A DNA stretch of 64,000 nucleotides from Pseudoalteromonas byunsanensis (GCF_001854475.1 NZ_MNAN01000034.1:367771-431770); one strand, 5' to 3'; positions 17,509 to 26,711 are shown, counted from the first letter of the stretch. Numbers and translations: made by a program. Notes: generated from the sequence alone by a model not told the origin.

Positions 17509-18160
17509 GAGAGCGACTCCTTTGGCAACATCAACCAATTTATTTGAGCAAATCGCACTGGACCTTCAGGTTCATGGTGTCAGTATTCAGAGTTTAGATT
17601 TACAAGAACCCGCCCTTTTGGCGTTGACTGAAAGACTCGATATTTTATCACAACGAGACTTTCATAGAGCCGGTATTGGTCGCCAAGAAGAGCACATGAA
17701 AAATGAGCAAGTTCGCCGCGACAAAATCCATTGGTTAGAGACCAGCGACACTCATGAATCGCTGTTTTTGAGCTATATGCAAGACTTGAAAGTCTATTTG
17801 AATCGTCGCCTGTTTTTAGGGCTGTTTAGCTACGAATGCCACTTTGCTCACTACGAATCAGGTGCGTTTTACAAAAAGCATCTGGATGCATTTAAAGGTG
17901 AAGCAAACCGAGTTCTCTCAACCGTATTATATTTAAATCCTAACTGGCAAGAAGGTGATGGTGGCGAACTGGTAATATACGATCCAAACAATAGTGATGA
18001 GATATTACAAATTGTGACTCCTAATTATGGCACTTTAGTTACCTTTCTAAGTGAGGAGTTTCCACACGAAGTATTACCTGCCAAAAAAGCACGTTATTCG
18101 ATTGCAGGCTGGTTTAGAGTCAATACCAGTGTCGGTGGCAACATCGACCCTCCTCAATAA
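17507..18160 (+). CDS. 2OG-Fe(II) oxygenase
   Basis: About 217 residues. The iron-binding facial triad is visible: H-x-D in KKHLDAF, distal His in EEFPHEV, and the 2-oxoglutarate-binding Arg in RYSIAGWFR. The double-stranded beta-helix core (VLYLNPNW, GGELVIYD) is of the prolyl 4-hydroxylase/PKHD type. Substrate unknown. No ATG is near the start; TTG at 17507 or 17522 are candidates, and the first lies inside the preceding terminator's T-run, so the second is more credible. Confidence 0.85.
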   Translation: MRATPLATSTNLFEQIALDLQVHGVSIQSLDLQEPALLALTERLDILSQRDFHRAGIGRQEEHMKNEQVRRDKIHWLETSDTHESLFLSYMQDLKVYLNRRLFLGLFSYECHFAHYESGAFYKKHLDAFKGEANRVLSTVLYLNPNWQEGDGGELVIYDPNNSDEILQIVTPNYGTLVTFLSEEFPHEVLPAKKARYSIAGWFRVNTSVGGNIDPPQ

Positions 18161-18213
18161 TATTAGCACCTAAAAACGCTACACTTTTTTACTTTAACAT
18201 CTTGCCTAACAAA

Positions 18214-18256
18214 CATATCATGCTCCCCAAGTAAAATGTGCATGGAGCATGATATG
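18214..18256 (+). promoter_or_regulatory. 13-bp hairpin covering ribosome binding site and start codon
   Basis: CATATCATGCTCC (18214-18226) is perfectly complementary to GGAGCATGATATG (18244-18256), with a 17-nt loop. The 3' arm contains both the GGAG Shine-Dalgarno and the ATG of the lipoprotein gene, so the mRNA hairpin would block initiation unless opened. Two in-frame ATGs at 18236 and 18242 lie in the loop. Confidence 0.7.
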
Positions 18257-18637
18257 AAACGGATACTCTTATGTGTCACCGTAGTAACTTTAACTTCTGG
18301 CTGCGTATTCGTGCCAAAAGAAGTCTCATATTTTCATGAGCGGTGTCAAATCTACGCAAAAAAAGCGGTGCTAGATAGTGAAAATACGACGCGCCTGGCA
18401 AGTTGTAGTGGGTCAAAATGTGGTATGTACCTAGTAGGAGCCGGCGTTGTCAGTGCTGCAAGTCTGGTGGTCTCAGGGAGTATAGTACTCATTCAAAACG
18501 TGGTACATTGGCAGGAGAAGAATAAAAACTGTAACCCTTTGAGTGAGCAAAAAACTAACGCTCAACCCAAGCAAGATAGCACTACATCCACGCAAGATGG
18601 TGAGCCCAACGAACTCTCTGAAATAGAACGTCGCTAA
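18254..18637 (+). CDS. small lipoprotein, unknown function
   Basis: About 127 residues from the ATG at 18254. A short signal peptide ends in TLTSGC, a lipobox. A second hydrophobic segment (YLVGAGVVSAASLVVSGSIVLIQNVV) follows a Cys-containing stretch (ASCSGSKCGMY). The tail is polar and Gln/Ser/Thr-rich. Function unknown. Translation is probably controlled by the hairpin over its start. The GNAT gene follows closely. Confidence 0.65.
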   Translation: MKRILLCVTVVTLTSGCVFVPKEVSYFHERCQIYAKKAVLDSENTTRLASCSGSKCGMYLVGAGVVSAASLVVSGSIVLIQNVVHWQEKNKNCNPLSEQKTNAQPKQDSTTSTQDGEPNELSEIERR

Positions 18638-18673
18638 GCACTGGGCATGCCCATGTAGTTGAAAGGTAAACCC

Positions 18674-19156
18674 ATGATCACAGAAATGACAAAACAAGAT
18701 TTTGCTTTATTTTGGCCAACCTTTGAGTCCGTTATAAAAGCACAACAAACCTATGCGTTTAACCCTGACATGACATTGGAGCAAGCATACCAATTGTGGT
18801 GCCAAACACCACTCAAAGCGTTCGCCTTCAAAGCAGACGGCGAAGTATTGGGCACCTATTACCTCAAAGCCAATGCCATGGGCCCAAGTAGCCATATTTG
18901 TAACTGCGGTTATATGGTCAGTGAAGCTGCTCGTGGACAGGGAATCGCGAAAACGCTCTGCGAGCATTCACAACAAGTTGCTAAAAAGCTAGGCTTTAAG
19001 GCTATGCAGTTTAATAGCGTGGTCAGTTCTAATGAAGGAGCTATCAGGCTTTGGAAGAAGTTGGGCTACGAAATCATCGGCACCATTCCTAAAGCCTATA
19101 AACACCCGAACTTGGGTTATATTGACAGTTATATCATGCACAAACTGCTAGATTAG
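18674..19156 (+). CDS. GNAT family N-acetyltransferase
   Basis: About 160 residues from the ATG at 18674 (AAAGG upstream); a TTG further upstream is in frame but unsupported. The acetyl-CoA pyrophosphate loop is clear: ARGQGIAKTLCEHS, followed by NSVVSSNEGAIRLWKKLGYEIIGTIP, the typical beta-5/alpha-4 signature. Cytosolic transfer of acetyl to an amine. The substrate is not predictable, though it resembles the broad group of RimI/PhnO-like small-molecule acetylases. Confidence 0.88.
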   Translation: MITEMTKQDFALFWPTFESVIKAQQTYAFNPDMTLEQAYQLWCQTPLKAFAFKADGEVLGTYYLKANAMGPSSHICNCGYMVSEAARGQGIAKTLCEHSQQVAKKLGFKAMQFNSVVSSNEGAIRLWKKLGYEIIGTIPKAYKHPNLGYIDSYIMHKLLD

Positions 19157-19176
19157 CAACCCGCGACTAAACCGAC

Positions 19177-20529
19177 TTAGTCATCACTTTGCTGTGCTGG
19201 CTGGTGCGTACAAGGTAAGAATACCTTGACCTGTAGCCCCGCCACCGCTGCTTTGCGATAAATATTGTGTAAGCTTAAGTAACCGTGGTGCGCTTCTACA
19301 ATTTCTCGACATAAAGCCAAGCCTAAACCACTTCCTGTCGCTTTAGTTGAGTAAAATGGTATCAGTGCATTCGCCATTACTTGCTCACTCATACCTTGCC
19401 CACTGTCGGTAATGCTCACCATAATCCCCTGCTCCTGTGCCTCTATTGCTAAATGTATTTGATCTGCATTAGAGCCTGATTCATGAGCGTTTTTAAGTAA
19501 GTTAATAAGCAATTGTTGCAGCTGCATGTTGTCTGCGTAACACGGCGTTGATGGATAACTATTAGGTGCAATAAACTGCCATTGCTGTGCAAGTTCATCG
19601 ATCAGGCTACGCCAGTCCACCAACTCAAATTTGGGCGGCGGTAACTTAGCGAACTTACCATATCCTTGTACAAACGCCGTTAAATGTTTTATACGCTCTT
19701 CAATTGTAGCGAACACTCGCTGTAATCTCGGCTCATCGAGTCTCTGTGACAATATTTGTCCGCTGTGTAACATGGATGACATAGGGCCGAGCGAGTTATT
19801 TAGTTCGTGACTGATAATACGGATCACTTTTTTCCAAACCGCCACTTCCTGACGGTTTAGCTCACGTGTTAATTGCTTTAATATAAATAGCTTATGATGC
19901 TGATTATTAAGTAGAAACTGCCCTGTCGCCAAATGCCAAGTTTGTGTTTCTTCTGCTGTACTGAGTATGTTAAACAAACCATCTTGACCAAGCTGAATCG
20001 CCTGCTGTAGCTCTGTTGGGGCATTTTCAAATGCTTGTGACAAACTCATACCTTCTATGCGCGTTTTCGATGACACCAGATTGCGAGCACTTAAGTTGCT
20101 AAACACCACCACATTATTACTGTTTATCAATAACAATGCCTGAGGAGAGCTTTCGAGTACCTTATCGAGCATTAGCTCCCTTTGATGGATCCATTGTTTT
20201 TCTTTACGTAGTTGTTCAGCTGTTTGGTTGTACAAAGTACATAACCAGCCAAGCTGATCATCACGATGATAGGCTAACTGGTTAGAAAACTCGCCATCTT
20301 TGAAATTTTGTAAACCAAGCTCCAGCGCATCCAAACCTTTTTCAATTGGCGCACATATCAAGGAAGTAACTAAAGCAGAGAGTATTAAAGCCCCCCCCAA
20401 AATAGCCCCCCCTTGGCTCCAAGGAATTTGCATAACGATAAAAACCGCCAACAAGCACACTGTTATCACTGACATTACAGTGAGCTTTATTTTACCTACC
20501 AAAGATAACCACGGCTTTTGTATTTGCAT
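19177..20529 (-). CDS. NtrY-type sensor histidine kinase of the efflux locus
   Basis: A 450-residue inner-membrane kinase. Two adjacent membrane helices (about 10-30 and 37-56) leave almost no periplasmic domain. HAMP-like linker, a PAS domain at about 115-220, the phospho-acceptor box ISHELNNSLGP, and an ATPase domain with N-box LLINLLKNAHESG and G boxes DSGQGMS and GSGLGLALC. It follows the sigma-54 regulator gene by one base and is co-transcribed. The absent sensor domain suggests detection of membrane stress or a signal within the bilayer. Confidence 0.9.
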   Translation of the reverse strand: MQIQKPWLSLVGKIKLTVMSVITVCLLAVFIVMQIPWSQGGAILGGALILSALVTSLICAPIEKGLDALELGLQNFKDGEFSNQLAYHRDDQLGWLCTLYNQTAEQLRKEKQWIHQRELMLDKVLESSPQALLLINSNNVVVFSNLSARNLVSSKTRIEGMSLSQAFENAPTELQQAIQLGQDGLFNILSTAEETQTWHLATGQFLLNNQHHKLFILKQLTRELNRQEVAVWKKVIRIISHELNNSLGPMSSMLHSGQILSQRLDEPRLQRVFATIEERIKHLTAFVQGYGKFAKLPPPKFELVDWRSLIDELAQQWQFIAPNSYPSTPCYADNMQLQQLLINLLKNAHESGSNADQIHLAIEAQEQGIMVSITDSGQGMSEQVMANALIPFYSTKATGSGLGLALCREIVEAHHGYLSLHNIYRKAAVAGLQVKVFLPCTHQPAQQSDD

Positions 20530-20530
20530 G

Positions 20531-21871
20531 CTAATACTCTATATCGAATTTTTGCAAACGTCGGTAAAGAGCTTGCCGTGTTAGGCCAAAATGGCGCGCT
20601 ACTTTTGCTATCACCCCTTGATGAGTATGCATAGCACTTTCTAGCTCTGCTTTGGAGGGTTCACGTTTGGTTGTCAAGACACCTCCAGACGCAGCGTTAG
20701 CAGCATAATCAAGCACAAAATCTTGCTCATGCAATTCACCTTCACGCTTGAGTACCCCCGCCCGCTTACAGGCATTTTCTAGTTCACGTACATTTCCTGG
20801 CCAACTATAGGCCTGCAAAGCGCGCTGCGCGGTATGTGATACAGTTCGCTCAGGTAAAAAGTGATTGACCAAAGGAATAATGTCGTCTGGACGCTGCGCC
20901 AATGGAGGCAGTTTTAATTCGATCACATTGAGTCGATAGTAGAGATCCTCGCGAAAGCGGCCAGCTTGAATGTCTTGCATTAAATTAGAGTTCGTAGCGG
21001 AGATAACACGAACATTGACTTTGCGAGTTTGCACTGAGCCCAAACGTTCAAACTCACCGGTTTGCAATACACGTAGCAATTTCATTTGACCCGATAGCGG
21101 TAAGTTACCAATCTCATCTAGAAATAAAGTCCCCCCATCGGCAGCTTCAAAACGTCCCATGCGCTGCTTATTCGCACCAGTATACGCACCCGCTTCGGCA
21201 CCAAACAATTCGGCTTCTATTAAGTCATGAGGCAACGCGCCTGCATTGACCTTAATAAAGGGCTTATTTTTTAATGGTGAGTTGGCAACAATGATCTCTG
21301 CAATACGTTCTTTGCCACTGCCATTGGGGCCCGTAATCAGCACTGAAACATCAGATTTAGCTAGCTGTAACGCCATATCAACAATGCGCTCCATGGCAGT
21401 GCTGGCGTATACCAATCCCGCTAAATCTGCATCTTGCTTGGATGCGTTACGCTCTTGCTGTTGGCGTTCAAATTTTGCATTGCTTTGACGCGTTTTACCC
21501 AGTTCAATCAGATTGCCAATACTGGTGAGTAACTTTTGATCATCCCAAGGTTTGCCAACGTAATCAGCAGCGCCTGCCTTAACCAACTCAATAGCGGTTT
21601 CTAATTCCGTCCATGCTGTAATTAAGATGATGGGTAAATGAGGGTTGATCTCCCTAAGACGATAAAACAGCGTTTTACCTTCTTCACCGGAGGTGGTATC
21701 ACTGGAAAAGTTCATATCTTGCAAGACCAAGCTGATGTGCTGATAGCGCACAATTTGTTCAGCTTCAAAAGTCGTCTGCGCAGGTACTGCACTGTAGCCG
21801 TGAATTTCCAGCAATAAAGACAATGCTTCCAAAATGGCAACATTGTCGTCAACGATGAGTATCTTTTCCAT
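20531..21871 (-). CDS. NtrC-type sigma-54 response regulator of the efflux locus
   Basis: A 446-residue regulator. The receiver domain has the phospho-acceptor Asp in VLQDMNF near residue 52, with Thr and Lys further on (LITAWTE, VGKPW). The AAA+ domain has Walker A GPNGSGKE and the sigma-54 loop as GAYTGA (Tyr instead of the usual Phe). A Fis-type helix-turn-helix ends the protein (GVIAKVARHFGLTRQALYRRL). Expected target: the efflux operon directly upstream, whose leader carries tandem palindromes and a sigma-54-like promoter. Confidence 0.92.
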   Translation of the reverse strand: MEKILIVDDNVAILEALSLLLEIHGYSAVPAQTTFEAEQIVRYQHISLVLQDMNFSSDTTSGEEGKTLFYRLREINPHLPIILITAWTELETAIELVKAGAADYVGKPWDDQKLLTSIGNLIELGKTRQSNAKFERQQQERNASKQDADLAGLVYASTAMERIVDMALQLAKSDVSVLITGPNGSGKERIAEIIVANSPLKNKPFIKVNAGALPHDLIEAELFGAEAGAYTGANKQRMGRFEAADGGTLFLDEIGNLPLSGQMKLLRVLQTGEFERLGSVQTRKVNVRVISATNSNLMQDIQAGRFREDLYYRLNVIELKLPPLAQRPDDIIPLVNHFLPERTVSHTAQRALQAYSWPGNVRELENACKRAGVLKREGELHEQDFVLDYAANAASGGVLTTKREPSKAELESAMHTHQGVIAKVARHFGLTRQALYRRLQKFDIEY

Positions 21872-21891
21872 ATTATTATTTATACTTCAAT

Positions 21892-21917
21892 GTGCTACAC
21901 CAAAGGCAGTGTAGCAC
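21892..21917 (-). terminator. hairpin between efflux genes and regulator genes
   Basis: Perfect 9-bp stem GTGCTACAC/GTGTAGCAC with 8-nt loop in the 63-bp gap between the last permease gene and the response regulator. No T-run follows on the minus strand, so it may attenuate or protect mRNA, letting the regulators be expressed at a lower level than the pump. Confidence 0.55.
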
Positions 21918-21934
21918 AAATGGTTGAAAATCAG

Positions 21935-23140
21935 TTAGATGGTTCGTGTGGCCACGCTTGGGGAAATATTTGCCGCACGTTGTGCTGGGCCGATGACCGA
22001 ACACACACTTATGAGCAATACACCAAGTGCGGTTAAACCAACATATAACAAGGGGAGCTTAGCAATGGAGTAATGTTGCATTAGCTGTTGCCCAAGTAAA
22101 ACAGCAAGCACGGCACCCAATACTAAACCACCGATACATATCATCACGCTTTCTACTAGGAAGTAGTTAATAATATGCGATTTACGCGCACCAAGCGCCC
22201 GTCGAGTGCCCACCTGTTTGGTACGTTTATTGATATTAAACATGGTTAAACCAAAAATGCCCAACGCGGTGATCAAAGTCAGTACCACCACCATGACCAA
22301 CAGCATACGCATGGTCAGCTTATCTGGAGCAACAAAGCCATCTTTTACTTGCTCTAAGCCCTGTATATTCTCAACTACACGCTTGCTATCGAGTTGCAAC
22401 ATAAGCGGTTCGATTTGTTGCATCACTTCTGTACGTCTACCAGGTTCAGTACGCACCATAAACTGTGTGAGTTTTCGTGCCATAACAAAGGGCAGAATTA
22501 CAGAACGATCTTTTCGTTCTGAACTTAACCACGGGCCTTTCATCATATCGGTAATACCAATGATTTTTAGTGGAAAATCCCCCCGATAGATTGATTTGCC
22601 AAGGGCGTCTCCATCTGGAAACAAGGTATCAGCCATAACCTTGGTGATCAGTGCAATATTTGGGTATTGCTCATAGTTATCCGTAACCATAATTTCAGAT
22701 TGATAAAAATTTCTGCCCTCTAGCACCTTTACACCAAAGGTATTTAAAACATGTTCATCACCTTGAAACATACTAGCATTTACCCCCTTGCTTTTCTCAC
22801 CAGTTGGGCGCAGACGAAAAGTGCTCGCAAAACCGCTGCCACTCAGTGGTACAGAATCAATCATCACTGCATCCACAACGCCAGGTATTTGCCTTAAGGC
22901 TTGTTCATCCAGTTCAGCTTGCAATTTAAAGTTGGTATCTTTGCCAAAAGACATTACCTCAAAGCTAAAAATATCCTGCTCTGAATAACCTGTTGGCTGA
23001 TCTAAATAGGCAATTTTCTCATTAATAATAAAGGTTGAGTTACTCACAATTGCAGTTGTAATCGCTATCTGTAGCAGTAACAGTATGGCCCCGACTTTTG
23101 AGCGACGCAGGGCATTAAATATTGGTTTAAGTTCTGACAT
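21935..23140 (-). CDS. MacB/FtsX-type ABC permease (second)
   Basis: A 401-residue protein. One membrane helix near 16-36, a large periplasmic domain, then three C-terminal helices (about 280-395) with the FtsX-type segment KQVGTRRALGARKSHIINYFL. This is the architecture of type VII ABC permeases that couple ATP hydrolysis to periplasmic movement rather than to transmembrane transport. It is paired with the neighbouring permease of the same fold, so the complex is likely a heterodimer served by one ATPase. Confidence 0.9.
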   Translation of the reverse strand: MSELKPIFNALRRSKVGAILLLLQIAITTAIVSNSTFIINEKIAYLDQPTGYSEQDIFSFEVMSFGKDTNFKLQAELDEQALRQIPGVVDAVMIDSVPLSGSGFASTFRLRPTGEKSKGVNASMFQGDEHVLNTFGVKVLEGRNFYQSEIMVTDNYEQYPNIALITKVMADTLFPDGDALGKSIYRGDFPLKIIGITDMMKGPWLSSERKDRSVILPFVMARKLTQFMVRTEPGRRTEVMQQIEPLMLQLDSKRVVENIQGLEQVKDGFVAPDKLTMRMLLVMVVVLTLITALGIFGLTMFNINKRTKQVGTRRALGARKSHIINYFLVESVMICIGGLVLGAVLAVLLGQQLMQHYSIAKLPLLYVGLTALGVLLISVCSVIGPAQRAANISPSVATRTI

Positions 23141-23151
23141 AACAACGCTCC

Positions 23152-24465
23152 TTATTGGGTTTTTAAGTACACAGCAGGGGTTGTTCTACATACCAGCCAA
23201 GCTGGATATAAACCCGCTATAATACACGCGACAATCGCAATGGAAGGGGCGGCAAGCAGCATGTTTAAATCCATATTAGCAATCGTATTGTACGACCCAT
23301 TACTGGCTCTCACGCCCCAAAGACCTAACTGTGCAATCACAATCCCCAATAGCCCGCCAAACAAACCAAGTAGAGACACTTCGACTAGATGCTGATAAAA
23401 CACCTGCCATTTCGATGCGCCTAGCGCTCTGCGCACGCCAACCTCTGGCGCTCGACGTAAAAACTTAGCCAGCAACAACGACAGAATATTCGCCACACAG
23501 ACTGCTAAGAACATAAAACTCAGCGTCACCATTATTTTGTTGTCTTCTTTGACCACGCCTCGATACTCCATCAACTCCATCACGTTAAATACATTGGCGG
23601 ATAATTTATCGCGGTTGAAGCGCCCCAAACTTTGCTGCTGAATCATGTAATTCATTAAAAACTGCTCAAAATCGGCTTTTTCTTGCGCATTCTCAAGCTC
23701 AACCCAAAACTGTAACCACAGACTCTCAGAAACGAGTAAATCCGAAAATGTTCTGTCACTTTCATTCTTCCAACCATTGGTGTTGCCCCAGGTAAAAATT
23801 TCATTGGCCAGTCCCATGGTAATTGGCATAAAAATGCCCTCCGACGGTTTAAATGAGCCATTGTTGAGGTCATAGAATTTCACAGATATATCCCAATCTT
23901 CGATAATACCAACGACTTGTACTCTCATATCATCTAGGTAGAGGGTGCGCCCTACTGAGTTTTCACCATTAAACAGCTTATCGTTGATACGCTTAGAAAT
24001 TACCACTACGGGCGCGACGTCATCCTGCTGCTGTTGTGTCCAAGCGCCGCCATACAAAAACTGCAAGTTAAACATCTGAAAAATATCTTTTGAAGCCAAA
24101 CGAGTTGGCTCTTTGAATGGCTTTATCTGATCATTGTCCAGATGCACGGAAAACCCAGATTTGTACATCGCAGTGCGTTCATAGGGTAAGTTAGCATTGA
24201 GTAAATTCATCGCATCCTGATAAGTGACCTGAAAAGGTACGTCATCCTTTGACCAGTAAGTGTTACCATCATCCATCGTTTGCAGTTGCACATGGTGTAG
24301 CTGCTTGCTTTTACTAGGAATTGGGTCTTTCGCCATCATGTAATACACTGACAGACTCGTCATTGTAACGCCTATTCCTATCGCGATGGCCAGCACCATA
24401 AGTACACTCACCGTAGGGGTGCGTTTAAAACTGCGCCAGCTCAAATCTAAGTAATGAAAAAGCAT
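23152..24465 (-). CDS. MacB/FtsX-type ABC permease (first)
   Basis: A 437-residue protein with an N-terminal helix (about 19-42), a MacB-type periplasmic domain (about 45-300), and three C-terminal helices with APEVGVRRALGASKWQVFYQHLVEVSLLG, the FtsX signature. Followed after 11 nt by the second permease, and preceded by the ATPase gene with a 2-nt gap. Probably forms a heterodimeric type VII ABC transporter with it and the HlyD-type adaptor; macrolide, peptide or lipoprotein-like substrates are known for the family. Confidence 0.9.
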   Translation of the reverse strand: MLFHYLDLSWRSFKRTPTVSVLMVLAIAIGIGVTMTSLSVYYMMAKDPIPSKSKQLHHVQLQTMDDGNTYWSKDDVPFQVTYQDAMNLLNANLPYERTAMYKSGFSVHLDNDQIKPFKEPTRLASKDIFQMFNLQFLYGGAWTQQQQDDVAPVVVISKRINDKLFNGENSVGRTLYLDDMRVQVVGIIEDWDISVKFYDLNNGSFKPSEGIFMPITMGLANEIFTWGNTNGWKNESDRTFSDLLVSESLWLQFWVELENAQEKADFEQFLMNYMIQQQSLGRFNRDKLSANVFNVMELMEYRGVVKEDNKIMVTLSFMFLAVCVANILSLLLAKFLRRAPEVGVRRALGASKWQVFYQHLVEVSLLGLFGGLLGIVIAQLGLWGVRASNGSYNTIANMDLNMLLAAPSIAIVACIIAGLYPAWLVCRTTPAVYLKTQ

Positions 24466-24467
24466 CG

Positions 24468-25172
24468 TTACGCTCCCACTGCTGCGGCAGGATTACCTTG
24501 ATAAAGGGTAAAATCTGCCAATTGTCCATCCACCACTTGAATATTGCGCGGTGCTCTGCGCGCAAGCTCTGAATCGTGAGTCACCATCACAATCGTTGCG
24601 CCTTCACGATTGATTTGCTCAAGTAATTCCATTACCTGACGCGCCATGAGGCTATCAAGGTTCCCCGTCGGCTCATCGGCCAATAGAAATCTTGGCTCCC
24701 CTGCTAAAGCCCGAGCTATGGCAACACGCTGCTGCTGACCACCTGATAATTGCTGCGGCAAATGCTTCGCGCGACTGGCCAAACCCACTTGCTCTAAACG
24801 CTGCTCAACACGGCGCTTACGCTCCGCCGCCTTAATGCCTCTGTAGCGCAATGGCACTTCAATATTTTCATATAGATTTAAATCTGGAATAAGGTTAAAA
24901 CCCTGAAATATATAACCAATTTTTTGGTTCCTAAGGTCTGCACATTGATTATCATTCAAGCGACCAACATCAACACCATCCAACAGATACTGGCCAGAAG
25001 AAAATGGTTCAAGCATGCCTGCAATATTCAAAAAGGTCGTTTTGCCCGAGCCTGATGGACCTGTTACAGCAATAAACTCACCTTCATTAACTTGTAGGTC
25101 AAAGTCTCTCAATGCATGTGTTTGCACCATATCTGTTTGATATATTTTGTTTATTTTATTCATTGTTAACAT
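24468..25172 (-). CDS. ABC transporter ATPase, MacB/LolD type
   Basis: A 234-residue ATP-binding subunit. Walker A GPSGSGKTT, Q-loop in IFQGFNLIPDL, signature LSGGQQQRVAIARAL, Walker B RFLLADEPTGNLD and switch His in VMVTHDSEL are all intact. Family length is normal. It energises the two FtsX-type permeases encoded immediately downstream. ATG preceded by an AAAGGA-rich stretch. Confidence 0.95.
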   Translation of the reverse strand: MLTMNKINKIYQTDMVQTHALRDFDLQVNEGEFIAVTGPSGSGKTTFLNIAGMLEPFSSGQYLLDGVDVGRLNDNQCADLRNQKIGYIFQGFNLIPDLNLYENIEVPLRYRGIKAAERKRRVEQRLEQVGLASRAKHLPQQLSGGQQQRVAIARALAGEPRFLLADEPTGNLDSLMARQVMELLEQINREGATIVMVTHDSELARRAPRNIQVVDGQLADFTLYQGNPAAAVGA

Positions 25173-25213
25173 AATTTTGTTCCTTTCAATATGTTTGGCC
25201 TAACATGCATTGC

Positions 25214-26470
25214 TCAGCGCAACATAACACGTTCAGCACGTTTAAACGGTGTGTAACTAGAGATCACTATTTGATCGTTCTCTTGTAGGCCACTTAACAC
25301 TTCCACCTTTGAAATGCTCATTGCACCGGTTGCTATATCTACTCTTTGCGCTTGGCCGTCTGAAACTCGATACGCCACAGCTCCTCCCTCTTGCATAAAG
25401 GCACCACGCTTGACCATCAAAACATCAGATTTGTTTTCCAGTAAGATACGCGCTGATATGCGTTGATTTTGTCTAATACCACTCAAGCCTTGTTGAGTGA
25501 ATCTAACTCGAGTCGTTACTTCTCGTTGGTTTACCTCTGGTGATATCGCACTGAGCTCACCCGTCACTTCATGACTACCTATTTTGAGCACCACCTGCAT
25601 GCCTAGTCCCAATTCATTGGCATAGCTTTCACTCACTTGTAGCTCAGCTTCAAATGCGCTCAAATCAACTAACGTCATTACAGCTTGATTCTTTGCTACC
25701 AAGGCTTGTGGCTGGACCAGCATATTGCCCACAATCCCAGATACACTGGCCGTAATATCGAGGTTGTCCACTTTGCGCTGTAGTTCATCAACGACCAATT
25801 GCTGACGAGACACCGTGCTTTGTGCCGATTTTAACTCAAATGCCAATGTATCTTTGGCAAGCGCCACTTCTTTTTGCGCATGTTTAAAGTTCAACTTCGC
25901 GCGAGCTAGGTCATCAACTGCCTTTTCCAAATCAATTTGACTTATTAGGCTCTTTTCAATTGAGAGCTGTGCTCGCCGGTTTTCACGCATCGCAGCACTG
26001 AGCTCTACCTGTGCCAAGTCCAACGTTTTATTGAGACTCAAAGTTTGCCTTCTTGCTTCGAGCTTTTTACGCTCCAACTCACCATATAAGCGCTGTAACT
26101 CTGAATTTTGCTGCTGTAGGGCATTTTGTAGCTCTGGGCTATCAACTGTTGCCACAGGTTGATCCTGTGTAACTTTATCTCCCGCTTTAACAAGTAACGT
26201 GATCACGCCTTGCTCTGTTGCGTATATGCGAGGTGCATTCGCGGCAACAATCCGCCCAGTTGTAGCTATATCTCTAACAAAATCCCCACGCTCTACTTTG
26301 GCGATTTTTAATTCATCCTTTTGCACCGACAATTCTGCGCTTGAAGGCCCATGCATAAGACTGGCTGACGCTGCGACCGTCACAACCATAGTTACAGCCG
26401 CCAAGAGAGGTTTGCCAAAGCGTTTATTTTTTTCAACTACCTGATCCTGTCCACTGGTATCTTTAATCAT
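25214..26470 (-). CDS. HlyD/MacA-type periplasmic adaptor
   Basis: About 418 residues from the ATG at 26470, preceded by GAGG; a TTG at 26482 is in frame but lacks support. N-terminal membrane anchor (about 22-42), a lipoyl-like half (RIVAANAPRIYATEQGVITLLVKAGDKV), a long alpha-helical hairpin (about 115-230) rich in Gln/Leu/Arg, the returning lipoyl half, then beta-barrel domains. It bridges the ABC permeases to an outer-membrane channel of TolC type, which is not encoded here. Translation is probably coupled to the small peptide ending 8 nt upstream. Confidence 0.9.
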   Translation of the reverse strand: MIKDTSGQDQVVEKNKRFGKPLLAAVTMVVTVAASASLMHGPSSAELSVQKDELKIAKVERGDFVRDIATTGRIVAANAPRIYATEQGVITLLVKAGDKVTQDQPVATVDSPELQNALQQQNSELQRLYGELERKKLEARRQTLSLNKTLDLAQVELSAAMRENRRAQLSIEKSLISQIDLEKAVDDLARAKLNFKHAQKEVALAKDTLAFELKSAQSTVSRQQLVVDELQRKVDNLDITASVSGIVGNMLVQPQALVAKNQAVMTLVDLSAFEAELQVSESYANELGLGMQVVLKIGSHEVTGELSAISPEVNQREVTTRVRFTQQGLSGIRQNQRISARILLENKSDVLMVKRGAFMQEGGAVAYRVSDGQAQRVDIATGAMSISKVEVLSGLQENDQIVISSYTPFKRAERVMLR

Positions 26471-26478
26471 AATTAGCC

Positions 26479-26571
26479 TCAATGACTGATTTTTGTTTCA
26501 AATAGGGTAATCAACCAGGCACCCAACAAAACGATACTTGGTGACAATAAGAAAAAGACATATATCAACAT
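26479..26571 (-). CDS. 30-residue single-helix membrane peptide leading the efflux operon
   Basis: An ATG at 26571, preceded by GGGG at good spacing, opens 30 codons: a single hydrophobic helix (FFLLSPSIVLLGAWLITLF) and a short charged tail ending ETKISH. The stop lies just upstream of the adaptor ATG, so the two are translationally coupled. It lies 36 nt downstream of the predicted sigma-54 -12 element, making it the first gene of the operon. It could be a small subunit of the pump, like AcrZ for AcrB, or simply a leader peptide. Confidence 0.5.
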   Translation of the reverse strand: MLIYVFFLLSPSIVLLGAWLITLFETKISH

Positions 26572-26606
26572 ACCTACCCCTTAATCACTGCACTGTTACT
26601 CACTAT

Positions 26607-26621
26607 TCGATTTACATGCCA
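26607..26621 (-). promoter_or_regulatory. sigma-54-like promoter of the efflux operon
   Basis: On the minus strand, TGGCATGTAAATCGA has a perfect -24 (TGGCAT). The -12 is imperfect (TCGA instead of TTGC) but at the exact spacing. It lies between the activator palindromes and the first operon gene. Confidence 0.5.
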
Positions 26622-26674
26622 GAAACACAAATCCATTAAAAACAATACATTACAATTCACTACTGAAAGATAGA

Positions 26675-26711
26675 TGTGTCCACGGACACAAAAAGTGTCC
26701 GCTACGGACAC
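26675..26711. promoter_or_regulatory. tandem activator palindromes of the efflux operon
   Basis: TGTGTCC-AC-GGACACA (26675-26690) and GTGTCCG-CTA-CGGACAC (26695-26711), with a further half-site CGTCCG at 26721-26726. Centres are about two helical turns apart and 60-80 bp upstream of the -24 element, the normal layout for an NtrC-family activator, presumably the regulator encoded in the same locus. Confidence 0.75.
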
